From Marinihelvus sp963695135 (lineage in GTDB: Bacteria; Pseudomonadota; Gammaproteobacteria; Xanthomonadales; SZUA-36), in the NCBI GenBank assembly GCA_963695135.1, contig CAVOGA010000003.1:248001-312000 (forward strand): a DNA stretch of 64,000 bases. Reading direction: 5' to 3'. Both the position numbers and the translations under genes were made by a program. Positions 1-8,963 of this stretch are shown piece after piece; position 1 is the stretch's first letter; each line of letters begins with the position of its first letter. The notes under the pieces were generated by a model. That model had not been told where the DNA came from. It made no database searches and saw nothing but the letters and a program-made list of their open reading frames with translations.

Positions 1-138
1 CTGGCCCCGACGCCGGCGCCCTCCCTGTTTGATGAGCGGACCGGTCGCTACACGCTGCGCAACAAGGATGATGAGCCTACCTTGAATACCCCCACACGGA
101 ACCCGGATACCGGCGGCGTCGAGGACAAAAATCAATGA
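1..138 (+). CDS. C-terminal end of an unidentified protein (cut by window start)
   Basis: Frame 1 is open from the first base to a TGA at 136-138, giving 45 residues rich in Pro, Thr, Asn and Asp. This looks like a disordered, polar C-terminal tail. The stop overlaps the ATG of the next gene (ATGA at 135-138), so it is the upstream member of the same translationally coupled operon. No domain is visible in the fragment and I assign no function. Confidence 0.6.
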   Translation: MAPTPAPSLFDERTGRYTLRNKDDEPTLNTPTRNPDTGGVEDKNQ

Positions 139-902
139 ACCAGCCCGGTGAAGCCAAACTCCGCATGGTCACGCTTGCAGTGAGCCTGGCCGCGGCGGTC
201 CTGCTCATCGCCCTGCTCGCCAGGACGCTCCCGGAAACCGCCGCGTCGATTCTGCTGGACATCAATCGCAGCACCTGGCCGTTCACGGTCCAGAACGTGC
301 TGTGGCTGGCGTTTTTCGCGGGCCTGGGCGAGGTGTTCATTCGCTGGCGGGCGGGACTGATCGAGGAAAGCCAGTTCGATCGCGAGTACCTGCCGGTCGA
401 TGACGAAACCGTGCTGAGACCGGGGGAAGACATGACGCCGATCTACCAGAAAGTCCGCAGCAGCCGCTACCGGCAGGTGTGTTTTGTGCCCCGGCTGATC
501 GAGCGCCTGGTGCTCAACTTCAATCTCAGTCGTTCAGTGGACCAGACCAACGCCCTGCTGAACTCCAGCCTGGAACTGTTCCTCCATGAACTGGACCTGC
601 GCTACAACATCATCCGCTACATCACCTGGCTGATCCCGAGCCTCGGCTTCATCGGCACGGTCGTCGGTATCATGCTGGCGCTCAACTACGCCGGTGACCG
701 CGCCAACGTGGAGAGCCCCGAACTGCTCTACGAGGTCACACAGCGGCTTGGCGTCGCCTTCAGCACTACCCTGCTGGCGCTGGTCATGGCGGCCATCCTG
801 GTTTTTCTGCAGAACGTGGTGCAGGGCAAGGAAGAAAAAACCCTCAACCAGGCAGGCCAGTACTGCCTGGACAACCTCATCAACCGGTTGTACGCCCGAT
901 GA
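135..902 (+). CDS. MotA/TolQ/ExbB-like proton-channel family protein
   Basis: A 255-residue inner-membrane protein. Hydrophobic segments lie near residues 11-31, 48-66, 160-181 and 208-230. The last pair, with a Gly-rich turn (LGFIGTVVGIMLAL) and a following helix containing FSTTLLALV, matches the conserved paired helices of MotA/TolQ/ExbB channels. These families use proton flow to drive work across the envelope. No MotB, TolR or ExbD partner is next to it, so its partner may be one of the single-pass proteins encoded downstream. The start overlaps the previous stop and its own stop overlaps the next ATG at 899, which indicates an operon. The family call is good; the specific role is unknown. 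Confidence 0.75.
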   Translation: MNQPGEAKLRMVTLAVSLAAAVLLIALLARTLPETAASILLDINRSTWPFTVQNVLWLAFFAGLGEVFIRWRAGLIEESQFDREYLPVDDETVLRPGEDMTPIYQKVRSSRYRQVCFVPRLIERLVLNFNLSRSVDQTNALLNSSLELFLHELDLRYNIIRYITWLIPSLGFIGTVVGIMLALNYAGDRANVESPELLYEVTQRLGVAFSTTLLALVMAAILVFLQNVVQGKEEKTLNQAGQYCLDNLINRLYAR

Positions 903-2272
903 CGGGCCGGCGCAACGGCCCGGCCTGGCCGAAAACACTGGCCGTGATCGCCCTGCTGCTCCTGCCGCAGATCGTCCCCGCGCAGGGCCTGCCGACCCGG
1001 GCGAGCATGCCGGAGGAGGTCGTGCTCGTGGTCAAACGGGTTGGCGAGGACGCGGTTCAGCCCACCACCGGCGTGGTTATCGGCCGGGCGCGCACCGGCG
1101 CCGCGCTGGTCGTGGTCCCCGCAGACTTCGTGGACGGGAAAGAGCCGATTTTCGTCATGGACGTGGGCACCGACCTGCTGCGCGACGGCTTGCCGGCGGA
1201 ACGCTACCGCCAGTCACCGGACAGCGAATTCGCGGTCATTGCCGTGAACGGCATGCAGCGGCGGGCGATCAAGGTCACCTTCAACCCGCCCGACACCGAG
1301 CACGAGGTGCGCCTGGCGGCGTGGCCGCCGGCGGACATGATGGCGACCGGTGCGATGCCCTACTGGATTCCGGTTGACGTGGCCGGCAAACGCACCGGCG
1401 AACCCCAGCAACTGGTCGAAAACGCCACCGTGCCCAACCTGACCGGTCCGCTGATCGACCTGTGCGGACAATGGGCCGGCATGGTCCTTGCCAACGGCAA
1501 TCCGGAAGTTGGCGGCGGGCAAACCCCGCGCGTCATTCTGAATGACGAACTGCTGCGCGCGGCGGAGCTGCTGCAGCTCGACCTGAACCTGGAAGCCTGC
1601 ATGCAGGTGGCGCCGGTCGGCGGCATCGCCCTGTCAACGCCGGCGCCGCGGCAGGCACCGGCAGCGACCGGCAATGACGCCGCTGACGCCACCGGCATCC
1701 AGCGTATCCTGAAAGACGCCAACCTGGGCATGGGCGCACTGGTGTTCCTGTTGTCCGCCCTGCTGAGCGGCCTGCTGTTCTGGTACCTGGTCAAGCGGCG
1801 CGCGGCCATGCAGCGGCGCAAGAAGATCCAGCGCACGCTGGCCATGGATACGGTGACCTACTCCGCCACCGGGCTGCCCACCCGCATCACGCGGGAGGAA
1901 CCAAAAACCTTTAATCCCGGCACCCGCCCACCGGGCACCAACGGCTGGCTGCGCATCGAGGGCACGCACGTCGACGGCCGTCCCTTGCGCGCGGTGACCG
2001 CGATCACCGAAGGCAAGTTCCAGGCCGTGATCGGGCGCGCCGGGGTCGCCCTGTCCGCGGATGGACCCGGCATCAGCCGCAAGCACGCCGTCATTGTCAG
2101 CGAGGGCGGCCGCCTGACCATCAGTGACCTCGGCAGTCGCAACGGCACCTTTGTCAACGGTGTCCGCTGCCAGCCTGACGAGGTGTTCTATATCGAGCCG
2201 GGCGACAAGCTGCTGATTGGCGCCGCCGAAGTCACCGTCACGCTCAAGCCCGCGCAGGGCAGCGCAACGTGA
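899..2272 (+). CDS. Membrane protein: degenerate trypsin-like periplasmic domain, TM helix, cytoplasmic FHA domain
   Basis: 457 residues. A signal/anchor segment (about 12-29) is followed by a region of about 200 residues with the outline of a trypsin-like fold, but the catalytic triad appears lost. The His position reads VVVPADF, the Asp position SEFAVIAV, and the GNSGGP position NLTGPLIDLCG. A TM helix near 279-299 leads to a basic stop-transfer sequence (VKRRAAMQRRKK). An FHA domain near 374-450 keeps the phosphopeptide-binding motifs (IGRAG, GISRKHA, SDLGSRNGTFVNG). FHA domains bind phosphothreonine, so the protein could link a periplasmic sensor to cytoplasmic phospho-signalling. It sits between the channel gene and a kinase-like gene, with 4-base overlaps on both sides. 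The FHA call is firm; the pseudoprotease reading is inference from motifs. Confidence 0.75.
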   Translation: MTGRRNGPAWPKTLAVIALLLLPQIVPAQGLPTRASMPEEVVLVVKRVGEDAVQPTTGVVIGRARTGAALVVVPADFVDGKEPIFVMDVGTDLLRDGLPAERYRQSPDSEFAVIAVNGMQRRAIKVTFNPPDTEHEVRLAAWPPADMMATGAMPYWIPVDVAGKRTGEPQQLVENATVPNLTGPLIDLCGQWAGMVLANGNPEVGGGQTPRVILNDELLRAAELLQLDLNLEACMQVAPVGGIALSTPAPRQAPAATGNDAADATGIQRILKDANLGMGALVFLLSALLSGLLFWYLVKRRAAMQRRKKIQRTLAMDTVTYSATGLPTRITREEPKTFNPGTRPPGTNGWLRIEGTHVDGRPLRAVTAITEGKFQAVIGRAGVALSADGPGISRKHAVIVSEGGRLTISDLGSRNGTFVNGVRCQPDEVFYIEPGDKLLIGAAEVTVTLKPAQGSAT

Positions 2273-4672
2273 AGCCCCTTGCCCCGGGCCTGCAGGTCGA
2301 AGGCCTGCAGGTCCAGGCCCTGTTACGCCGCACCCCCCGGGGCTTTGTTTACCTGGTCGTGGACGCCGCCCTGGAGCGCCCCTTTGAACTGGAGGAGTTT
2401 GCGCCCGGGGAGACCATTGCGGTCCGCTCCAAAACCGGCGCGATAGCCCCGGCGCCGGGAGCGGAGACCCTGTTCAACAGCGCCCGCAAACACTTCCTGG
2501 ACGATGCCCGGCTGGAAAGCCAGCTTGATAACCCCGGCCTTCCCCAGGTGCTGCGCGTTATCGAAGCGCAGGGCACGGTCTTCGCCCTCCGGCCTGCCCG
2601 CGAAGGTCAGACCCTGGCGGCGCTTCTGCAAGCCGGCAAGCACGCCTCGAAGGACAGCATAAAGGGGTTTCTTGATCGCCTGGCTTCCGCCTTGCAGGCC
2701 CTGCATGACGCCGGCAGGACACATGGCGCGCTGGGAACCCGTGAGATTCTGCTCGACCGGCATGGTCAGCCGTTCCTGGCGACGCCCGGCGGCACGCAGG
2801 GTGCACACCGCCCGACCGGCCGATGCAGATGATCCGGCAACCGCCCCCGAGGCGCTGGACCCCGAAACCAGGCTGACGCCGCGCGCGGACGCCTATGGCC
2901 TGGCGGCGACCCTGCTGGAGTGGCTTGGCGAAGGCGCTCCGCCCACCGCGCGGCAACGACTGGACGCGATTGCAGAGGGCCGGGACGACCCGCTGGACCT
3001 CGCCGCACTGCGCCGCCAGGGCGGCCTGGGCGACCTCCTGTCCCAGGCTCTGAGCCTGGACCCGGACAACCGCCCGGAGCGCATTGCCGGCTGGGCCGAC
3101 GCACTGAGCGGGCTCGACGCCCGCCTCAGCATGCTCCAGCAAGCGGCGGACGCGCCCGGCACGCAGGAGCGACGTCCCTGGGGACCCATCGCCATCGGCG
3201 GCCTGGTCACCGTGCTGATGCTGACTGCAGCAGTCTTTCTCCTGACCAACCGCGAGCTGTCGTTTGATGGCTGGTTCGAGGATGTGGATGTCGGCGCGGA
3301 GCGCGACCGCGGTCCGCGCGCGCTGGCGCCAACCGACGAGGAACAAGCCCGCTGGAATGCCGCGCTGGATGCAGACACGCTGCTCGGCTACCGCAGCTTC
3401 ATGGAGGACTACCCGCGCTCGGTATACGGTCCGCAGGCCCAGTTGCAGATCGATATCCTGGACGAACGCGCCTGGGAAACGCTGTCGGCCGAAGACACGC
3501 GCCCCGCGTACGTCGATTACCTGGATGATTTTCCGACCGGCCTGCACCAGGCCGAGGCGCTCCGGCGCATCGAGGCAATTGACGAGGAGGCAGCACGCGT
3601 CGAACGCGAGCGTCTCGAGCGTGAACGCCGGGACAACGCGGCCTGGGCAACGGCCCGCGAGCAACGAACGATCGACAGCATGCAGGGCTATATTGACGAA
3701 TGGCCGGCCGGCCTGCACATCGAGGAAGCGCAGCGTATCCGCCGGGAGCTTGCTGACCAGGCCAACGACGACAAGGCCATCGCCACCGCGCGACAGCTGG
3801 ACACCAGGGCATCCTTCCAGGCCTATATCGACGCTTTTCCCCGCGGCCGCCACGTGACCGAAGCACTGGAATCCATTGAACGGCTGACCCTGACCCCGGG
3901 CAAACCGTTCCGGGACTGCCCGGTATGCCCCGAACTCCGGGTCATGCCCACCGGCGCCTTTCCCCAGGGCGCCAGCCAGGATGACCCGCTGGCGCTTGCC
4001 CAGGAACGACCGCAACGCGTGATCAGCATCACGCGCCCATTCGCCGTGGGTATTTACGAGGTCACCATGGGCCAGTGGGATGCCTGCGTGGAGGAAGGCG
4101 GCTGCAGCACCCGCCCCAGTGACAACGGCTGGGGTCGCGGCGATCGCCCGGTGATCATGGTGAGCTGGAATGACGCGCAGGAATACGTGGCCTGGCTGAG
4201 TGAGAAAACGGGTGAAACCTACCGCCTGCCCACGGAAAGCGAATGGGAGTACTTTGCCCGTGCCGACAGCCGCAGCCCCTGGATCGGCGGCGACCCGGCC
4301 GCCGTGTGCAATTTCGGCAATATCGCCGGGCTGGAAACCGGTTTCGACTGGCAGCACGAGGCCTGCGAGGACAAGGTGGCGGTCGGCACGGTGCCGGTTG
4401 GCGCGTTTCTGCCGAACCGGGCCGGCCTGTTCGACGTGATCGGTAACGTGGCGGAATGGACGGCCGACTGCCTGAACCTCTCCTACCTGGACGCACCCAC
4501 TGATGGCAGCGCCTGGACCCGGGGCATCTGCTCTTCCCACATGACGCGCGGCGGGTCCTGGGTTACCGGCAGCCGCGACATTCGACTGTCCTCGCGATTC
4601 AACCTGAAAAACGGCGACCGGAACGATTTCACCGGTTTCAGGGTCGTAAGAGAGATCAGGAACCAGGAATAG
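2269..4672 (+). CDS. Membrane protein: pseudokinase, TM helix, TPR-like repeats, FGE-sulfatase-like domain (one frame break)
   Basis: It starts at GTG 2269, overlapping the FHA gene stop. Frame 1 runs to about 2810 and frame 2 continues to 4672. The join near 2795-2825 needs removal of one base. The N-terminal half resembles a protein kinase, but the HRD-K-N region reads HGALGTREILL, so Asp, Lys and Asn are missing: a likely pseudokinase. A TM helix is at 3187-3250. The periplasmic part has about four repeats of the type 'Y..YL..FP.G.H..EA...I' (3340-3890). It ends in a formylglycine-generating-enzyme fold (3900-4665) with motifs GIYEVTMGQW, YRLPTESEWEYFAR, GNVAEWT and RGGSW. The catalytic Cys pair of true FGEs is absent after RGGSW, so sulfatase activation is unlikely and a binding role is more plausible. 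The break is probably a sequencing error. Confidence 0.72.
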
Positions 4673-4674
4673 CG

Positions 4675-5815
4675 ATGTCTGTCAGCGACTCTTCAAGCAC
4701 GGCAATCGTCACGGCGCTGCTCATCACGGCCTTGCTGGCGCTCAGCGCAGCACCCGCAGCGGCGCAGGACGACGCGGCTGCAGGCGCATCCGATCCCAAC
4801 GACCCCAGCCGCGAAACCGACATCAGCGAAGACAATTACCGGCGCTACATGGAATTGAAAGATGCGCGGCTGGAGCGCCCTGCCTTTCCCACCACGGTAT
4901 TCCGGCCGCCGTCCAGCCTGCAAAAAATGGGGCAACTGCCGGAAAGCTCCCAGAAACACCTGCGCAACCAGCTGCGCGGCATTATCCTGCAAAACGGGCC
5001 CTGGACGCCGGAAGAGATCGGCAAGGAGTACCGCTTTACCCCGAGCCAGGCAGCCCAGCGCGATGGAGAGCTGCTGGTCGCGGAGGCAGAGGCCTGGGCC
5101 GAGTTGGTCGGTGAATACCACGAACGCGAGGCTGCCAGCCTGGCGGAAGCCGGTGGCCAGGCGGGAGCGCCCAACCCGGCGGAACCGCAGAGCGACCCGC
5201 AGAATGCATCCGCAGACGAGTCACAGAGCCAGGCCCTGGCCGGCGGCCCGGAGGGCAGCAATTCCGGCGCGCAGGGCAACGGCCAGGAGCAGTCGAACGG
5301 CGGGCAGCAGGGCGCAGACGGCGACAGCAATGACGGCAAGGACGGCGGCGCCAGCGCCTCCAGCAGTTCGGCAAGCCGCCGGGCCGCGGCCAACGAAAGC
5401 TGGCAGGATCCCGCAGCCGGCCCCGAGGCGGCCATGAGCACGGAGGGCGTGGCGCAGAGCGCTTCCGAGCTGTTGCGCGAACGCGGCCTGGCCCGGGATG
5501 GGGGCGGCAGCGCGCCGCCGGCAACGGCAAACGAGGCTCAAGCTGCCGAGGCATCGGGACGTTGGGGCGATGAATACCGCTCCCTGCTGCCACCCGCGGA
5601 CACGTCGGGAACCGCCACAGCGGAACAGGCCCCGGCGACACCAGCGCCCGTGATGCCCGGGGACCCCGGGTATCGGCAACCAGGAGCCGGGCAACCAGGA
5701 TGTCCCGCCGCGGTCCTTTGACACGCTGACCATCGATGAACTGATGGAAGTTCGGGGGGTCAGTGTGCAGGTTGGCAGCGACGCGCCCGAACCTGACGAC
5801 CAGCCTCAACCCTAG
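4675..5815 (+). CDS. Secreted Ala/Gly/Gln/Ser-rich protein of unknown function (one frame break)
   Basis: It begins two bases after the previous stop, so it is in the same operon. There is an N-terminal signal peptide (ALLITALLALSAAPAAAQ). An acidic, charged stretch follows with EDNYRRYMELKDARLERP and a helical segment (PEEIGKEYRFTPSQAAQ). About 150 residues of low-complexity Gly/Gln/Ser/Asn sequence come next. Frame 1 stops at 5721, but frame 2 carries a sensible acidic C-terminus (SFDTLTIDELMEVRGVSVQV) ending in TAG at 5813-5815. The join near 5650-5690 lies in G/C runs and needs one base removed. No family is recognised. It is probably a periplasmic partner of the membrane proteins encoded just before it. 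Confidence 0.6.
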
Positions 5816-5838
5816 GCCACCGCCCCGGGCCGCAACCT

Positions 5839-5860
5839 CAGGTCGCCACCTGGCATTTTT
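5839..5860 (+). terminator. Short hairpin with T-run after the (+) operon
   Basis: CAGGT (5839-5843) and ACCTG (5848-5852) form a 5-bp stem with loop CGCC, followed by GCATTTTT. It lies in the 60-bp gap between convergent genes and suits the end of the 135-5815 operon. The stem is short, so the call is tentative. Confidence 0.35.
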
Positions 5861-5875
5861 GGCGCGCAAAGGGAC

Positions 5876-6640
5876 CTACCGATTCGGTTGCGATTCCATC
5901 AGCACCATGTTGCGCAACATTTCCTCGGTCAGCTCCCCGGCTTTCGGGTCAAACTGGCCTTCGGGCAGGTAAATCAGCTCGGCCGACCGGATGCGGCGGT
6001 CAAAAGTCCCCGTGTTGGTCTCGTCATCAAACATGCGCTGATAGGCATCCAGCTTGCCGCCCACGGAGGCAATGGCCTGATCGGTTATCCGGTCAAGGGC
6101 CTGTTTGAATTCCACGTATTCCAGCGCATTGCGCAGCACGACGGTTTGCTGGCGGTAACGCTCGGAAACGTCCAGGCCGGCCTCCCCCAGCCCCGCGTAC
6201 ACCATGCTGTCGGCGATGGCCTGGCGAATCAGGATGGCATCCTCGTCGAGCTTTTGCTGGTCAATGACGGCCAGGGCATCGCTGTCCGACTCCAGCACCA
6301 GGAGCCGGGTTCTGATCGCGCTTTCGTTGTCCCGTACGAAACGAAACAGTTGCTCCGCGCCCGCCAGCAGGCTGGTCTGGTCAACGATACGGGCCAGCGG
6401 GGTCGTGTAGTCGTCCGGCTGAAACGGCACCGTCTCCGGTCGTTGCAGGGCCACGGGCGCGAGCACTTCCAGCATCGGCTCGTCTACCCCGGCGGAAACC
6501 AGCAGCATCAGGCTCAGCTGCCGGTACTGGTCCTCGGGCGTCAGTTCATCGAGCGCGGCAAAATGCGGGTCAGCACCGGCGCGGCACGCCAGCGCCAGCA
6601 ACAGCGTCACCAGGAAACCGCGCAGCACGGCGGCCATCAC
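5876..6640 (-). CDS. Exported helical protein of unknown function
   Basis: 254 residues with an N-terminal signal peptide (VLRGFLVTLLLALACRAGA). The rest is soluble and predicted mainly helical, with many charged residues and no motif I recognise. Its start overlaps the stop of the upstream lipoprotein gene by four bases (6637-6640), so the two are co-translated and probably act together in the periplasm. It is convergent with the 135-5815 operon; a functional link is possible but only positional. Confidence 0.6.
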   Translation of the reverse strand: MMAAVLRGFLVTLLLALACRAGADPHFAALDELTPEDQYRQLSLMLLVSAGVDEPMLEVLAPVALQRPETVPFQPDDYTTPLARIVDQTSLLAGAEQLFRFVRDNESAIRTRLLVLESDSDALAVIDQQKLDEDAILIRQAIADSMVYAGLGEAGLDVSERYRQQTVVLRNALEYVEFKQALDRITDQAIASVGGKLDAYQRMFDDETNTGTFDRRIRSAELIYLPEGQFDPKAGELTEEMLRNMVLMESQPNR

Positions 6641-8625
6641 GGGTTCAGCACCTCGATGCTTGCATCCACACCGGCAAAACCGAAACTGTTGCGCTGGCCG
6701 GGATCGCCCCGGCCCACATCCTGCCCTGCCAGGTAACGGCGCCAGCGGGGCGGCTGACCGGGCGCCTCAACACGCACCTGGCCGTCGGGCACACCCTCGG
6801 CAAAGCCACCTTCGAAGTAGCTCGCGCCGTCAAGCACACCGCGTCGAACAATCATTGCGCCCTGCCCCCAGGCCAGCCCGTCCCGCGTCTCGCCCACGTA
6901 CTCGACGGAGGCGCCCCGGGCGTCTTCAACGACGCCGTATCCCCGACCCTCGGCACGTCCGGCGCGGCAGGCGCCATACCAGCGCCCCCTGGCTTCCAGG
7001 GCGGGATGGGAAAAGCGGCAACTGTCATCGCTCTCCACGGCCAGCGAACGAACGCGCGACTGGTACAGGGTCAGGGTCTTGTTGCGGAATTCGGCGAAGC
7101 CACGGGCCGTGATCAGCTCCTTGGATTCAAGCCACTCGGCCTGGACGGACATCTGCCGTTCAAAGGTCGGCGCCATGCGCGCAATAAAATACTCGTTGAC
7201 CTCCTCCGATTCGGAGCGCGTATCCAGGGTCTGGTTCAGGGCCCACACCGAGCCCAGCAGGGAAACACCGGAAAACGCGGCGACCGCGGCCGCGCTGGCC
7301 GTCGTGCTGACCGTGGCGCCGTAAACAGAACCGGCCAGCGCCAGCGCGGCGACGGCGGTGGTGACGTTCTGCTTACGTGCAAGGCGGCGGCGCTCCTCCA
7401 GCATGCGGTATTCCGCAGCGATGATTTTGCGCATCTTGATCCCAAAGTCACCGGTAAACGTTCCCGCGTAAATACTCTCGGACTGGGCGGCAAGGAAGGC
7501 CCGCTCCGCGGCCACCAGCGCATCCGCCAGCTGCAGACGCGCCCGCACACTCTCATCATCGGACTGCAGGAAAAACACGCGGGCCAGCTCCGGGTCGAAA
7601 CGCGCCATGGCGCTCTGACGGGCAAAGAACGTGGCGCGCTCGTGATCCACATCGCCCAGCAACTCGATGACACGGGCCGCCGCTCCATTGGCAAAATCCA
7701 CCGCGAAGGGATCCGCGGCCTGGGCCTTTTCGATGAGTGCGACAAGTTCATCGTTCATCTGGATCTTTTCCACCGGGTACTCTTCGACCGAGTCATCGCC
7801 GGCGCCGCGGGCGCCCGGCGCGCGCACCGGCACATCCAGGCGTGGCTGGTCGCGCTCGTTCAGGAACGCAATGAAATCCAGCGAGGTGCCGCTGCGCTCC
7901 GGAACCCCGTTGATGCGCGCCTGGAGCTGACGCTGGACCGTATCCCCGGCCTGCCGCCAGGACGCATCCAGCAGCGGCTCGCTGGCGACCAGGAGCCCGT
8001 TCAGCGGCGGTCGCGCCCAGCGACTGCTCTTGACCACCACCAGCGGGGTCACCAGGTCGCCAAAGGTGACCGGCGGCTCATCCATCATCTCGGTGACATC
8101 GGGAAAGGAATAAATATTGAAGTCCAGGGTCAGCACGGTCGGCACCTGCTCCGAGGCAAGGATCGGCCGGCTGTACAGGCCCTCGGCTTCACTCCATAAA
8201 ATGATATGCGGCGAGAGCAGCACGCTGCCCTCGGGCAGACGCTGCTTCAGCGACTGGTACAGGGTCATCGCGTAGTAGCTCGACTTGGCGATGATGGATT
8301 GCGCCATGCGTTCTGTCTGCGGCTTGCCGTACTGCGTATAGGGCACCACGCCGCCGATACTCTGCACCGCGTAAGAGCTGACATACAGGGATTCAGCCTC
8401 CGCGTGGATCATGGCCGGGTAACGGATCACGACCAGCGCCGACGAGTCTGCACTTTGCGTCGTGTCAGCCGCTGCTTGCGGCGCCGGCGCTGCGTTGCTG
8501 CGATAGACAGAACGGTCGATGCCCTTGGCGGTTCCCGCGCAACCACTGATCAGCGCCGCGTTGACCAGCAGGATCAACAGGAGGCTCAGTGAGTGTCGTG
8601 CTTGGCTGCTGGGGTTGCGGGGCAT
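6637..8625 (-). CDS. Large lipoprotein with C-terminal MORN-like repeats
   Basis: 662 residues. The N-terminus has a lipoprotein signal with lipobox LISGC, putting the lipidated Cys at residue 29. The central region has no motif I know. A Gly/Ala-rich hydrophobic stretch (AVAALALAGSVYGATVS) resembles a membrane-associated glycine-zipper helix. The last 100 residues hold MORN-like units built on 'G.G......Y.G....G...G.G' (RGYGVVED, YVGETRDGLAWGQG, YFEGGFAEGVPDG). MORN repeats often contact lipids or proteins. It is first in a two-gene operon with the exported protein at 5876-6640. The function is unknown. Confidence 0.65.
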   Translation of the reverse strand: MPRNPSSQARHSLSLLLILLVNAALISGCAGTAKGIDRSVYRSNAAPAPQAAADTTQSADSSALVVIRYPAMIHAEAESLYVSSYAVQSIGGVVPYTQYGKPQTERMAQSIIAKSSYYAMTLYQSLKQRLPEGSVLLSPHIILWSEAEGLYSRPILASEQVPTVLTLDFNIYSFPDVTEMMDEPPVTFGDLVTPLVVVKSSRWARPPLNGLLVASEPLLDASWRQAGDTVQRQLQARINGVPERSGTSLDFIAFLNERDQPRLDVPVRAPGARGAGDDSVEEYPVEKIQMNDELVALIEKAQAADPFAVDFANGAAARVIELLGDVDHERATFFARQSAMARFDPELARVFFLQSDDESVRARLQLADALVAAERAFLAAQSESIYAGTFTGDFGIKMRKIIAAEYRMLEERRRLARKQNVTTAVAALALAGSVYGATVSTTASAAAVAAFSGVSLLGSVWALNQTLDTRSESEEVNEYFIARMAPTFERQMSVQAEWLESKELITARGFAEFRNKTLTLYQSRVRSLAVESDDSCRFSHPALEARGRWYGACRAGRAEGRGYGVVEDARGASVEYVGETRDGLAWGQGAMIVRRGVLDGASYFEGGFAEGVPDGQVRVEAPGQPPRWRRYLAGQDVGRGDPGQRNSFGFAGVDASIEVLNP

Positions 8626-8963
8626 GATCGGTGCATTGATTCCGGAGTTGTCGGGGCTTTGAGTCGGGCGCGCGGGAAAAGTGCCCCGCGCTATTCAGCC
8701 AGTGTGCAGCACGCCCGTCAATAGTAGATAAAATTCGGGCCCGCCGAAGCGGGCCCGATCCCCTCAACGCCCGGCCACTGGGGCAAGGCGTCTCCCCCCG
8801 TCCGCAGGGCGGACGCATGTCGTACCGGCAGCGCAGTGTTGATACTGCCGGCTTAAGTCAATTTCAGGCCGATCTGTCGTCCCCGTGACCCGCCGTTAAA
8901 GGTACTACAGAAAATGAACTGAAAAGTTGATGGCAACAGCTTAAAGATCCCGGATACAGGGGC
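8626..8963. other. Intergenic region (338 bp) between divergent genes, with three strong hairpins
   Basis: No coding frame here looks real. Read on the minus strand it holds, in order, a 7-bp stem (8825-8831 with 8845-8851), a 7-bp stem with a 3-base loop (8799-8805 with 8809-8815), and a 10-bp stem with CGAA/TTCG loop (8735-8758) followed by a T-rich tail. It must also contain promoters for the divergent genes at 8625 (-) and about 8964 (+), but I see no convincing boxes. Confidence 0.5.
8728..8758 (-). terminator. 10-bp stem with TTCG tetraloop and ATTTTAT tail, upstream of the lipoprotein gene
   Basis: TCGGGCCCGC (8735-8744) pairs perfectly with 8749-8758, giving a UUCG-type tetraloop on the minus strand. 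The minus-strand tail reads ATTTTAT. It has the form of an intrinsic terminator about 100 bases upstream of the lipoprotein start, so it would end a short upstream RNA or act as an attenuator of the lipoprotein operon. Confidence 0.5.

Noticed and set aside
2558..4540. 660-codon open frame on the minus strand
   Set aside because: It is a shadow of the pseudokinase-FGE gene; GC-rich codon bias keeps the antisense frame open and its product has no domain structure.
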